Assembly: GCA_022885665.1 (NCBI GenBank)
Contig: JAGQDJ010000079.1
Location: forward strand, 155,965 to 219,964
Direction: 5' to 3'
DNA from: Triops longicaudatus
Taxonomy: Eukaryota > Arthropoda > Branchiopoda > Notostraca > Triopsidae
Length of the DNA stretch: 64,000 nt
Part shown: positions 51,901-64,000 of the stretch, piece after piece
Position numbering within the stretch: position 1 is the stretch's first letter
Layout: every line of letters begins with the position of its first letter
Position numbers and translations under genes: made by a program
Notes under the pieces: generated by a model
Database searches by the model: none
What the model was told of the DNA's origin: nothing
Seen by the model: the letters and a program-made list of their open reading frames with translations, nothing else

Positions 51901-54900
51901 GCTGTTCTTTATTTTCGCTCTTACGACTCAAAAATGAACGTAAATGAAAATAAATTTCATGTAAACTCCCCATGTAAAGTTCTTTCGTTGTACTCATTAC
52001 GTACCAGAAGAACATCATAACTTGCATGTTTTAAGGTCAAAGCACTGCTTACGGGAACTATAATAAACTTTGTGGTTAAGATCGCTGATTATGAATTCGC
52101 TACGTCTATGCATATTACGCTTAACAGGCCTGTAGATAACATGGAGTTTACTTAACTGGATGAGTGAATGCCACTCTATTCAACTGGGGAAAAGCGTACG
52201 AGTGGATAGCTCAGACCATTACTTTCCGTAACCACCATTAACTTGCCACTAATTTGCCGGCATTTCTCTCTACATTTGTTGGATTTAAAATTTCTTCTTG
52301 TTGAAATTCCGTTTAGCAATCATTTGTCGGTCACAAAATCCCAAGCTTTGTAACCGTCCAACACCTTATGCCTAGACCAGTGGTGTCCAAACTTTTTTCA
52401 CCCGAGGGCCGCGCGCGACATGATATGAAATCTCGCGGGCCTGAATGTTCCGGTTTCGCCAGAATCATGCCGACGTTAAAAATGAAATTATGCAGTGATA
52501 TACATGAGCGGTATAAATGAACGGGCCGTATGAGGCACCTTCGCGGGCCGGATGTGGCCCGCGGGCCGTAGTTTGGGCACCACTGGCCTAGACTAATCGT
52601 AGGTTTTGGTTGTAGAAAAGGTTACATTCTCCATTTGTCCGCTCTTGTTTAAGGTACAATATTTCATAGGATTGAAAAAATAATGTGAGAGAAAAAAATT
52701 TCTAAATTGTGCTCCGCAGTTAGGTACTAACTAAAAATATTACTGAGAATGTGCGGCTTTTTTGGCGTTTTTAACCTAACATGCGGGAATATGGTTACCA
52801 GTGACTTTTTTTTATTCATGTGAGACTTTCCTCTATGGATTATTTTTTTTATCTATAGTATCGAACATGTTATGATAATTATTTAGAAAATATTCTTATT
52901 TTTTAGTAGCTTGTATGCCGAATCATTTTCAGTTGTTAATTGGACTATGATATTGTAGAAAAATTATAATAAAAGGTATACGTATTCCGAAATGTAGAGA
53001 AAACCCAGCAATATTAGTGCTCAGCAATAACAGCAGTAGTACTTTAAGCAATTCTCTACGTTTCTTAAACGACACAGCTAATCAAGTAAGCATTCTAGAA
53101 GGTGCGCGCATTTAATTTGTAACGCAATTAAACGAAGCAATTAGAAAAGGAAATAGCTTAGTAATATCACACGTACAGATGTAAGTTCTATGCCCATGCT
53201 TTCACATTCTTACATATGAGACATTACCGGCGTTTGATTAAACCTGCTTTTAATCTCATAAAACACAGGAGCTATTTTCGACCGGGACAGCGATGAAATC
53301 CAAGCCGCATTTCGCTATGCGTTGCTAAACTTCAACCGCAATGAAACAGGACGGCGATTTGAGCTACAAGCCTTTGTGGACGTTATCAACACAGCTGACG
53401 CATACAAACTTTCGCGACTAAGTAAGTAGACTTGGAAATATGTGCGACTGTTGCACGTTAGCTTTACAGACATCTTGGCTTGCAAGTCTGACAGGCTTTC
53501 AGGTAGCGAATTCCTGGCCCTCTAAATGCAGCTTACCAAGGCAGCGTTGCAACTAAGCAGTTCGGTACGAGTTCATTGGCAACGAAAAATTGTTGTAGCG
53601 TGAGAGCGAAAGTGTCCATTTATCAAACTGGCTACTCACTAAGAAACACTAGCCTTAGCCAAGCAAATTACACAACACTTTCAACCTGTACAGACAAGTC
53701 CGGAGCCAGGGATTTACCCCAGAAATTTTCATTTTGTAAATAATCAACATAGGCAAAAAAGAAATGTCCAATAAAATTGCACGTTGACCCGCCGAACCGA
53801 AATCCTAGTTACGGCTCTGTGTACAGACCACATCATTTTGAGCTATTAAAAACAAGAAATGAAGTTATCCGCGAATATCTGTGAATATTGAAGCGCTTAC
53901 GTTTCTCTCCGCGAACGCTATAAAGCTTGAGCCAGTCAAATAACGCTTAGGTTGCAATAGAGGACGCTTCCTGTCGTTGTGAACTGTTACGAGGGAAAAG
54001 TTTTGGCAAGCATTTTCTACTCTTTTTTTCCCTGAAAGTTAGCCTAGGGAAGATCATAATTTCCCACCAGTCTTGCTTGCCATTTGGGTCTGCGTTTTGC
54101 ATTCTTTCTTTTGAATAGAGGGTGTCATATAAGTAAACCTTGGGGCTGCTTGCGTCGTCACTCAGACCGCTAGCATCACCTCAACGCGTTACACATATCC
54201 ATCGCCTCCATTCCATTCTTCTCCGGAAGGGAGGGGGGAAGCGAGGGAGCCAAGACTCATATCAACGGAACGTGAAGTCGTTTGAGCCGACCACCTGCGG
54301 CTTAAGATATAAACAGCAAGAGTCTGATCTTCTTAAATGGCTTCTGGTCTCTTTCGTAACGTCGACCCCCGGCCTTGCTTTCGGGAGCAAATGACACGAA
54401 AAGGCTTTCACAAGCAAGCCTGAGATGGGCCAACCGGCGCCCGACAGGGAGCTTCAAATGCTCCCACTCGTTCACGACTCGACGCAGCTTTCTCGGTTCG
54501 CTTTTCGAAGATTTTCCCCTGAGCCTAAATCCGTTGCCATAAAGTGGATAAAATCGAAAGCTATCGTGCTTAAGGTAGGAATACTGGAAGAAAAATCTTC
54601 GGCGAGATAACCTATGACGACTTTTGCCTCCGACTGCGATAATCTATCGAGCTTTAGTTGGAATCGGTCGTGCATACCACTAAATTGGACTTGACGCAGT
54701 GATGCGGTAGAGACATTGAGCGAGACAGCCCAATAGAATAGTAGAATGAAGTTAGAAGAGACAAAAGGAGAGAGTGGAGTATAAGTATAAGCTCTAGATT
54801 GACTTAAAATTTCAATTTCCTTTTTCCTAAAATGCCACGAGATTTCTCGCTTTTTTTTTTGAGGTACTGATACACATGACTCCTTACACAAGATGCCCCC

Positions 54901-57900
54901 TTAGCGAACCTGTAGGGGAGTAGACACTACACCACGCAGTCGAGAAGCGGATAATTCAAGAATACGTTTATGTGTTAATTAGTTTTATGCAGGAATTCTT
55001 TTTAATATGTGTACTTTGTGGGCCTGTAAAAATGTTAATATAGCGTTTGTTAATTATGTCAAAATCTCTACAGAGTGTTTAGAAAGTCCCAGGGCTCCTG
55101 TATTCTTTTGCCAATTAAAAAAAAATTGCGCGCAAGAAATGTGTCGACATCATACATGAGGTTAATCATACCTGCTCGACGTTGAGGACTCATCCCTACA
55201 CGTGATTGTATGGTTGAAATCTTACGGATCCTTAACGAAACAAAAGTCCGACTAAATCCACGGCCAAGTCCCATATTATGCATGAAAAAATAGTTTTAAG
55301 CCGCTGTAGGTATTTACTTATTATAGGTCTATAACTTCAGTGTGAGATCCACCGTGATCTCTGCAGAGGAAAATCGGCGCCACGCTTTGCTCTGTAACCA
55401 ATGAGGCATTTTTAGTGGTCACTTTTTTTATTAGCTTCTTGGGACTGAGAAAAGCAATTTTCGAAGCCTTTTAAATAATTGACTCAAAAATGCTCTGCAA
55501 ATGTGAAAATGAAACACGGCGCAATGATTTAACTTTACACCAATCATGGCGGATCTCACACTAATGTTTCTGATACTATAACGAATTATTTTCGCGTTCG
55601 TAAAATGTAATTGGCAGGACATGTGGTCGGACTTTTCGTTCATTGTTGTGGTTCTTTAAGACTTGGAAAGATGTCAACCATGACAATTACATGTCAGGAT
55701 TGAATCCTCGGTACCGAATCCTTATTTTTGCATGAATTGGGTGTTTTTCAGACACTAGCTTACACAACGACCGTTCCATAAAAAAGCGAAAATTAGGGGA
55801 CAAACGAAAAAGCACTATGCATATCAGTTTGGCCGCTCTGGGAACTAAAAACGATCAATAGAGATTAAATGTTTTCGCATGAGTTCATCTTTCGTGACGA
55901 ACAGCACAGCACGCCTTCGTGGCATGAAATAATCGCCATGTGGTGTTACTAACGCGCTAACCATGAAAGACTCGGCTGTGTATGTCGTTTAGTAACATCA
56001 CCTCAAGCGCTTAAGTTGGGGAACATGAAATAAATGTGCAGCCTCCGTCCGAGTCAATAATTCCCTATTCTCTCATACCCTCACTCCTTCTGTTGCTCTT
56101 ATTTCTGCCACGGTTTGGCTCTCAAGTGACGGAAGACTCCGCTAAAACAAGCCTGGCAGCATTTGAAACTAAAATACCCACCCAGCCCTTCATTACATCC
56201 CCAAACGCAGCATCCAAGGCTGGCAGGCCCATTTGTTAACCCGTGTTCAAATGACCACATTAATTTTACTTCTATGTTTGTCGTTGTACATGAGCTTTCA
56301 TACCAAAGCTGCCAGGCCTACCATAATGTCAGCATTACGACAAATCGGCTGCACGATATATAATAAAAAGAAAATGAAAAGTGATGCAGAAATACGTCAT
56401 TAACGTTTTTCGTGGTAGAGAAAACAACCAAATAAAGAAAGATATTTCGCCTGAGAATGAGAGTAAGCAAGTTACTTAAAATGCAAGTCCCCAAAACGTG
56501 GCAGATAAAAGCCTCAGAAGCTTTTTAGACCAAAGCAAAATATTCATAATTTCAAACCTCGGCTTACATACCAGTACAAGCAAAAGGAAAAAGAAAAAGG
56601 AATATTCGGGACATCATTGCACTGGAGAGCGCACGAAAACAATGATGCAACAACACATCTAAAATGAACTAACAAGAACCATGCGGATTACAATGTTGCT
56701 AGTCTTCATCACAAATTCTGTTGTTTTAGCGACATTTGAATACTGACATTCTTTATACTTTATCAAAGTTTACTAAGACTTTGAAATGAGAGCGAAATCT
56801 TCCACTTGATACGTTTGAACTCTAGCGACACTTTTCTTTGTAGATTGTCATCGCCATGAAATCATGCCGACAACAATTGGCTAAAATTTCCAATTTCAGC
56901 CAGGAAACGAAAGACGGTTTGTTGAATGCAGCCCCTGAAAGTAGAAGAGAGATCTTGGCAATATATCGGGGATTCTTTTTACCAGTACCACTGTTAAGCT
57001 GTTCCGCGACGTGAGCCTCTCTCTATAACTACGCAGCAATAGCTAGCCGTAATTTTCCGAATTTCACCCGAAACCTTTTAACACCACTTTTTAATACTCA
57101 CAGGAATCGACATTTAAGTGTGGTCTTACGAATTACAAGTATGGTCTTAAATCACTAATTCGTTGTAAAAAATATACATAATATTTTGGGCTTTTACATT
57201 ACAAAGGAATAACATCTTTGATACTGTTTTTGTCAAAGATATTATCCATTCTTTTAAACTGTAAGTTTTTATTTTGTTAGGATGAGATGTTGCTCCTAGC
57301 CATCTCCATTAAAACATGCATAAGCAATAATTAACCTCCGTATTTCCCTTGACATTGGTGTCATATTTGGTTAAAGCCAAAAAGTCAAACATTAAATCCC
57401 TTGGAATACAAATCTTTGCTTTTTTCCACGGGGTAGTTCGATGCACAAGTAGTCATTTACCTATTTAGGCTAAGACGGCGAATATTGTCGAGTTGTTTTT
57501 GTTGCTTGCTTGGCTTACGATATGTTTACTTCACGAACCTTTTTGACTGGCAAAGTACCTTGTTCTGTTGAACAGCAGCGAAGAAATAAGGATTTCGAAG
57601 CTTGCTTTGGGAACTTGGATGCCTATCAGAGAGAAAAAAAGCACGCGCTTACTATCCGTCTTAAAGTTTACCATTGTGTAGGAACTTTTGTCGTGAGCAT
57701 CTTTTCACAATGCCAGAAAGTTTTTATGAGTGCCCTCGGTATACATCTTTGAGCCGCTTTGGTACTCTATGTTGTATAAAGTCGAATTGAATTAATAGTG
57801 CTAAGAAGCTGAACCTATTCTGTACCGAGCAAAAGGAAAGTCGGCTTGTCCGATGCAGGCTGCTCCATCACGCTGCTCTTTTTTATTTATTTTCAACCAC

Positions 57901-60653
57901 ATGCCGCAAGTTTGTGGTCTTGTTTAGCTATCGTGACCTCAAGTTTCGCAAAACCGTACGCGAGAAAGAGAACACGACAGCAAAATGTCAATCTCTACAG
58001 AGTTCCCAGATCCAGACTCCACTTAGTCAGCAAATTCTCTTTTTTGTCCTACTAGAATCAGGAATCCATTATTTGAAACAGACTGTTACTTCTCCCACGC
58101 TTATCACCATGTATCACATTTTTATGTAAATATAGGCGGATTTTTTTGTGTGTGAAATTCGCACACTCTGGTGGAGAAGTAGAAATCGTCTACAGAAGTT
58201 TTACATAATTGCAGTTTTTCCTCCCAAAGCTCACCGTTACCATCACAAAAAAGGAAGTAATAGCTTTATGAAATGCTTGCTTAGTACCAGCAGCAAAGAA
58301 AGTCCATGTGATTTCCTGGCGGAATTCACATTGTCTTGGTGGCAACTAAGAATAACCACCAGTTTAGATAACTGAAAGGAGTGGTAACCTGACCCATTCC
58401 GCAGGCCGCTCCAGGTCAAGTTTGTGAAAAGCAATTTTCGTACTGAACGAGAAAGATCGAGCTCACTGTGCTGAGATATAAAGGGAATGTGGCGGGCGAT
58501 AAGCGAAATGGTAAAAGGACTTTAACACGGGCCATTCGACCACCTAGAAGGGTGCCATTCCATTTCAAGCATGATAACGTCAATCATCATAAAAGACCTC
58601 GGGAACACTGTAATCTCATTAGGGACGCTCATGCTCGCTCGGCACGTTCTGCAAACGCGTTGTTGGCAAATATTGAAAAGATCTTACACTCACATGCTTC
58701 TTGCTAACGCCCTTGTTCCCCAAGCAAAGAAAAATTCTGGCCCTCATTCGTCTGCTACTTCACCTCAACGTTTCAAGCGAGAACACTTAACAAAGCCGAC
58801 ACGTAGAAATAGCACGATCAACTATTTTGCGTTTGACAAATATTTTTCGAAACATTTTCATGTGTAGTTTCTCGTAATAGGTGTTTATCATGTTTTATAT
58901 TCACATAATTTCCAAAAGTGTGTATACCCATTTGGCAAAGGTCGTACTTGCGCAAAAACGAAAAGGAGCATCACGGTAACGAGAAACAACTTACCTAGAA
59001 AACTTGTCACTTCCGTGCCAAAGTGCGGCAAATAAGTTCACTGAAATCCCCAAAGCTATCAACTTCAATGTTTTTTTAAATATCTCCATATGTCCTTAAA
59101 CTGAAAGTGTCAGACTTGCAACGCCATATTTCCTTAATCATCAAACCAGGGTGCTGCCAGGACGAAACTTTCCTTTTACACGTTCGGTTGATCACTCACA
59201 CATTTGTCCTTACTTGTGTGTTGAAAGTCGTATTAAACTGTTGAAAGCATGGTGTACCTTGGAGGACCAAGTTTTTGTGAATCTAAAGAACGCGGCAACA
59301 TTGGAGCGTTTATGTTAATTCTGATGCATTGTGTTTTGTAGTCTGCACGCAGTTTTCCCGCGGTATATTTTCCTTAGTGGGGGCCGTGGGACCGGATTCA
59401 TTTGGTACACTGCATTCTTACAGCAATACATTCCAGATGCCCTTCCTCAGTCCTTGGTTCCCTGAAAAGGTAATTTTTTTTTCTGTTCGGCGAAATACCA
59501 TTTATGCCTAGGAGAATAGGAATGCACAAACGAATACTCGGATGGCAATACTTCTGGCGAGATAGTCATTTATACGTATGTGTAGAAATTCATAACATTT
59601 TTTTTAACACTTTCTGAGTGTGTGCAGCTCTGCAGGCTCCGAACTTTTTCTATGCCACTTTTCTTGTTCAGCGCTCTAGGGAATCAACATACAGAGGAAA
59701 AGGTAATGTGAAGGTAATAGGAAATGTCCATCACTCTTCTTTTCCCCATTTTCTAAGCTATCAGTAGCATCTTCCGAGCGCAAAGCTATGCTAAGAAAAC
59801 CCCTCTGACTTTTTGTCATCCATGGCTAAATTTGCATTCCTTAATTAAGGATCTAAGGAGCTCAGTTATTAAACCAAAACGTCACGGCAGAAGCACAAGA
59901 ATGTAAGCATGAATAGTTAACTTGCCGGTGGACTAGGTATTCCCTGCGAGCTCATTAACTAGTGGCAAAAACCACAGGCACACGCCTTACAGCACGGGAA
60001 TGTAAGCTCGACAGCAGGCTTTTTTACCAAGAGTATTTCTCGGCCAAGAAAGGCAAACAAAACTTTGCGCGGCGAGACAACGCATTGACTTGCATGCTAG
60101 AGAAGGTTGCCGAGGCTCCAGTTTTGGATTTAAAACGCCATTCGTGTTTCACAGACCAGAAATAACAGATCCTCGAATGGACGAGTGCTATTAATGAAGT
60201 GCGACATTAGAGACAATGAGATGAGAATATATGAGACCCTTGAAGTGAAATAAGAGGGACAGTCTTGGAACAGACAAACAATTCTCTTTGAAGGAGCGAA
60301 ACACAATACTGTAGTAACCCGAAACGTACGACTTGACGCACTGGAGCGAAAGCTAGTTCTGTTTCCTAACACGTTCAAGTACTGGTTAGAAGAGACGATC
60401 GCGGCACAATAATTACAGCCCAGGAATGCAGGGTTCAACCAACAACTCCCTTGAGGTTTAACGGGTCCGTTTTTCTTTTAACTCGAGTAGTTATGTCTTT
60501 ATGCTAATCCACATGCAAATTAGGTTCCTATGCCAACCTCCGGATCGATGGACTATGCCTTGGGACTTCGCCCGGACTATCACCAAGCTGTATTAGATCT
60601 CATTCGTCATTACCAGTGGAAAAACATCATCTACTTGTACGACTCCCATGATG
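48993..60653 (+). CDS. GluRIA: AMPA-type ionotropic glutamate receptor (GluRIA-like), 5' part
   Basis: Exons 48993-49080, 53269-53421, 59342-59469 and 60524-60653 join in phase to 166 complete codons plus one base. Exon 1 is a signal peptide (MEFAKVWGIFIILVVLCL) plus the first mature residues. The following residues belong to the amino-terminal LIVBP-like domain: RRFELQAFVDVINTADAYKL, ICTQFSRGIFSLVGAVGPDS, LHSYSNTFQMPFLSPWFPEK, and LRPDYHQAVLDL leading to WKNIIYLYDSHDG. These match arthropod GluRIA/AMPA receptors very well. The rest (ligand-binding lobes, pore, tail) is not in the window; the last donor (GTAAGT at 60654) is intact. Introns are 4188, 5920 and 1054 nt, much longer than in the left-hand genes. 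Confidence 0.93.
52378..52585. mobile_element. hAT MITE in receptor intron 1
   Basis: Terminal inverted repeats CAGTGGTGTCCAAACT and AGTTTGGGCACCACTG match at 15 of 16 positions. A perfect 8-bp target duplication GCCTAGAC flanks it (52370-52377 and 52586-52593). The 208-bp body is GC-rich (GGGCCGCGCGCGAC, GCGGGCCG) and non-coding. The intact duplication argues for recent insertion. Confidence 0.92.
53700..53822 (-). repeat. Dispersed repeat (GGCYGTAAC family), copy C, in receptor intron 2
   Basis: On the minus strand: AGAGCCGTAACTAGGATTTC, then GTGCAATTTTATTGGACATT and GCCTATGTT, aligning with copy A. Its other end, GGAGCCAGGGATTT, resembles the first in inverted position. Confidence 0.6.
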
Positions 60654-63543
60654 GTAAGTAAAACCACCCTTCTTCGTCGACTCAGCCCTTGGACACAAGA
60701 CTCGTGGGGTATTTTACATCCTGCAAAAACGGGAAACGTTGCTATGCAACGGAAGCTAGTTTTCGTCTGCTTTCGAGAATACAAGATCCAAGCACGAAAC
60801 TTGACGACAGTTGTCAGATGATGCCCAAACTTCTTTCCAATTCGTTACATGTTTATCAGTTCTGTTTGAGAGAAAAACCTTTCCATACAGTCGCAACTCT
60901 TTGAACTCAGAGACCGTTTCGCAAACGCAAAAAGATTTCGCCTTAAATGAATTTGTTTCTTTATCAAGCAGCCACATGTGCCAGGTGCAGTTACTTTAAA
61001 AAGCAAAGCCGCGCGCGTTCCGCCCTGTAACGCCCGGGTTCTGCCCTCCCCGAAACCCCTTGTTGACATGAAAAGGCACGGTCGCCGGACAAAGGTTTAC
61101 GGTTGTCTCTTGGCTCCACATCTTCGCCTGTGCGAGCTATAGAGCAGAACCAAGTAGGCTGGTATTACAAGCCAACTTAGTACTACGAAGCTGAAGGAGA
61201 AAATGCCACGAAGCACTTGAGCAAATGGAAACCGGTACCACCAGTTATGTTCAAGCAATTGCCATTGAGGGACCCGTTACCAAGGGACAAATCTACTGAA
61301 TCGAATACAGGCTCCCAGTAGGATAACTTTTGCTTTTCCATTTTCCTTTAAGAGGAACCAACAAAGTCGATACGGGTACCGCGACGCACTCCCAGCCTCT
61401 CGAGACCCATATCACTATAGCCATAGTCGTCCTATATAGATTTTTGTTCTGTTTCCTTCTGTGGGATTCTAAAGAGTGAAAAATCCCTTCTTCAGGCTTC
61501 TCCCCTCTCAAAATCACCCCCTCAACAAACATCCCCTCCAAGAGCAGGACCTTAACCTTGTTTCCTAATTTGCTACGCCTCGTGTCGCTGTTGGTAGAGA
61601 GATAAGAATAAGGTAATCTTTACCCGTGTGAAGAACAGCACTAGCCAGCACTTCGACACTTGAGCATTTGTCTTCTCTACAAATTCCCCGCAGAACAGAA
61701 GCACATCGTTTCGGAACCCCGAGCTTAAGTTTTAAAAACCCGGACGCCCAGTGCGTTTGCTTCCCTTGAAACAAGCCAGACACTTGTAGGACACGCGGAG
61801 AAACGTTTCTCAGATGTTCCGAGCAGAAAACAAGTAGGAGAGATCTGTTTTCGGGCGACACTTTGACATTTGCTTATAGCTTTTCTGGTAAAAGTGTACT
61901 AGTTCCGGGCCTCCAAAAACTTCAATAACTACTATTTCACGAGGCATCGCTACGAGATCTAGCGATAAATCCTTCAAGGAGAGAAAAGAGAGAAGCAATA
62001 ATGCTGGGTTAGAAATCCTTTTTTTTTATGGGTAAGCCAATACTTGTAGCCGTGCAGTTTTTCTTTTCAGCAGCTTCTCTGCTATATTGGCATGACTGGG
62101 TGAGCTCAGTGTGATTTACGCAGAAAATGTACTCAAAGCTCTACCTTTCTGTCTTCAGTGGTTTCTCGAGAAAAGAGCCGACGTCTTGGTTATCTGGTTA
62201 ATTCTGATGACGGCCATTACATTCCGGCTATCGCATAAATCGCCCTCCAAAGGTTTTGGGGAGGAAGTCATGCAGCAGGGTATGTTACGTGTTCATTTCT
62301 GGCTGGCTGAATGAGCATGATGAAGCCAACTTAAAGTGTAGCCAGCGCAATGGGGTGTAGATCAATGGCGTGGACAAGACGAACGAGTTTGGTGTGCCAG
62401 AGACTCGGCCAACCCCAAACAACGCACACATACCAGTTCCGGAGACAACACTTGCAAGCTACTTAAACGCAGTCATTGTACTTGCAGTGGTTATCTCTGC
62501 TGTCGTTCCGTCCTCGTTGCTAACTTCTAAGGCGGAAAGACCTCGTCTGTAGAGTCTCCTGTCAAGGAGTCTACCAAGTACCCAGCTTATCCTTTGTATT
62601 ACATCCCAGGGCGAAGAGATACCAAGTACTCTTTGTTGAAAGATTACAATTTCTTACACTTTTTCCTAAACTTGCCCGCGGAGGGACATACCGTACAGTA
62701 AAACTTGGGATGTTTCGCTTCTTTCCCGGACGCAACTTCGTAAAGAATTTAATCTTTCTAGCCTTTTGTTTCAGTTTTATCTTATTTTTACTCCCTGAGA
62801 CATTTTTCTCGTCTATCTGCGTTTAAAGGTACAGAAGCGTACGCAATACTCCTTTCTTCAAGACCAGCTTACAGTGTACTCTCTTCAGTCGAGTTTTCTG
62901 ATGTTCAACTAGGGTAGGATTTGCTACACAACGGAGTCAATACAGCTAACCACGAACCCCTCCATAACGGTGTTCGTTATGCATAACGCCGTTATCTATG
63001 TTTAATCGGGTATCACTCCGTGCGTCGACACCTCGTACCAAGTAATCCGATGCTTCTCAATAGTTTTCACCCGGTGCAACAAAATCGTCGATCAGAAAGC
63101 CCAGCTTATCCAATTGAATTAAAATGTCAATGGGAACAACAAAATTAAAGTTAAGTTTTAAACAAAAATAAGAGCAAAGTTAGGAAATGTAGAGTAAGTT
63201 ATTTAATACAATTTTTTTCCAGATCGAGGATCATTATAAAACAATGTTAAGATGTTTTTACTTCCATATTCCTTGAAATGGGTGCCGCTAACTAATTCCA
63301 ATGGATCTTAACGATTTTTGAGTAGCTTACCTACTGTTAAGAATTACTACATTAACCTCATACTATAGGCTACTCCACCCATACGTGTCCAGGATTTATG
63401 TTCGGAGGGGGTTTTCGCATTAAATGTTTTGGACATTTAAGGTTCTTCCTACCTTCCCCATTATAAAATAAAAATTTCGGAGTCATTCAACCCTAATGGA
63501 ATAAAATCTATGTTGGGGGAGTTATCGTGTAATGTAGGGGAGA
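60654..63543. other. Receptor intron 4 (open to window end)
   Basis: After the donor at 60654 I find no exon matching the next part of the receptor amino-terminal domain. Short ORFs here lack splice support. A weak further relative of the dispersed repeat may lie near 63389-63452 (AGGATTTATGTTCGG, TTTTGGACATTT). Confidence 0.5.
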
Positions 63544-63957
63544 GTCGGGTGCTTTGACACGGGTGTGCTATGACACAACGATATTATAAAATCATCTATT
63601 GGGAATTTCCGTAAAAGATTTAAACTGTTTAAAGACATCTATAGTACCAATGTTTTAACGTAGTGTTTAAAGCAGAACGGTTGCGTGGACGCGAGGTAAA
63701 AATTAAAAGTTGTTTTTTCACATCCGCTGCAGCTGTTTTGGGTGCTAAACTGAACTCTGTCAAACCATGTGTATGCTACGTAAAATAACCAGTACTTGTC
63801 AGGTGATACGTGTTAGTCTTAGGTACCTGAATCCTTTAAAATTTTTGTACAATTCAGCGGCGTCTTGGAGAAAACTGCTGTTTACTTCAAAATGGTGGTG
63901 TCGGTTATTATGACACACGTCTAGTCGGCTTGTTTGACACGTGTCATAGCACCCGAC
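63544..63957. mobile_element. Inverted-repeat element with GTCGGGTGC ends
   Basis: Starts GTCGGGTGCTTTGACACG and ends with the inverse of GTCGGGTGCTATGACACG, one mismatch in 18. A second internal TATGACAC motif recurs near each end. About 414 bp, no ORF. Target duplication is not clear, so the superfamily is undetermined. Confidence 0.75.
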
Positions 63958-64000
63958 CGCAAGATTATACAGCTAGAAATTAATGGGAAACCAATGTTAT

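Noticed and set aside
61565..61861. 98-codon minus-strand ORF inside the receptor intron
   Set aside because: No recognisable domain, and no splice or promoter context.
1..64000. CRISPR arrays, operons, bacterial contamination
   Set aside because: No regularly spaced repeats, no ribosome-binding sites, and every recognised gene has spliceosomal introns.

Overview
The window is eukaryotic nuclear DNA from an invertebrate, most likely an arthropod. Genes are split by GT-AG introns, often 40-110 nt. The encoded proteins are animal housekeeping and neuronal families, and the glutamate receptor at the right end looks like arthropod GluRIA. A phosphoenolpyruvate-synthase/rifampicin-phosphotransferase-like gene of the kind I recall from ticks, mites, spiders and crustaceans weakly favours a chelicerate. 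I cannot name the species.

Region 1 (1-20.8 kb) is compact. In order it holds: a complete 23-exon PEP-synthase-like gene (+); a small Cys-rich single-pass membrane protein gene (-); ribosomal protein RPL14 (+) with three intronic C/D-box snoRNAs, one of them U16-like; nibrin NBN (-); DNA topoisomerase I TOP1 (+); a synaptotagmin with no visible calcium-binding Asp clusters (+); and the WD-repeat ribosome-biogenesis protein PWP1 (-). NBN and TOP1 are divergent, with start codons only 59 bp apart. RPL14/NBN and synaptotagmin/PWP1 converge.

Region 2 (20.8-48.9 kb) is gene-poor and AT-rich. It holds two copies of a pogo/Tigger-like MITE, one nested in a hAT-like element with an 8-bp target duplication. 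Its genes are a five-exon gene for an unrecognised secreted glycoprotein (+), a TP53I11 homologue (+) and a mitochondrial-looking Rieske protein of the RFESD type (-).

Region 3 (48.99 kb to the end) is the 5' part of an AMPA-type glutamate receptor gene with introns of 4-6 kb. Four exons give the signal peptide and the start of the amino-terminal domain, and the gene runs off the window. Intron 1 contains a well-preserved 208-bp hAT MITE, and a further inverted-repeat element closes the window.

Gene models were built by hand from splice signals, reading phase and remembered family sequences. Phases close without a stop in every complete model, which is strong internal support, but no search or transcript data were available.
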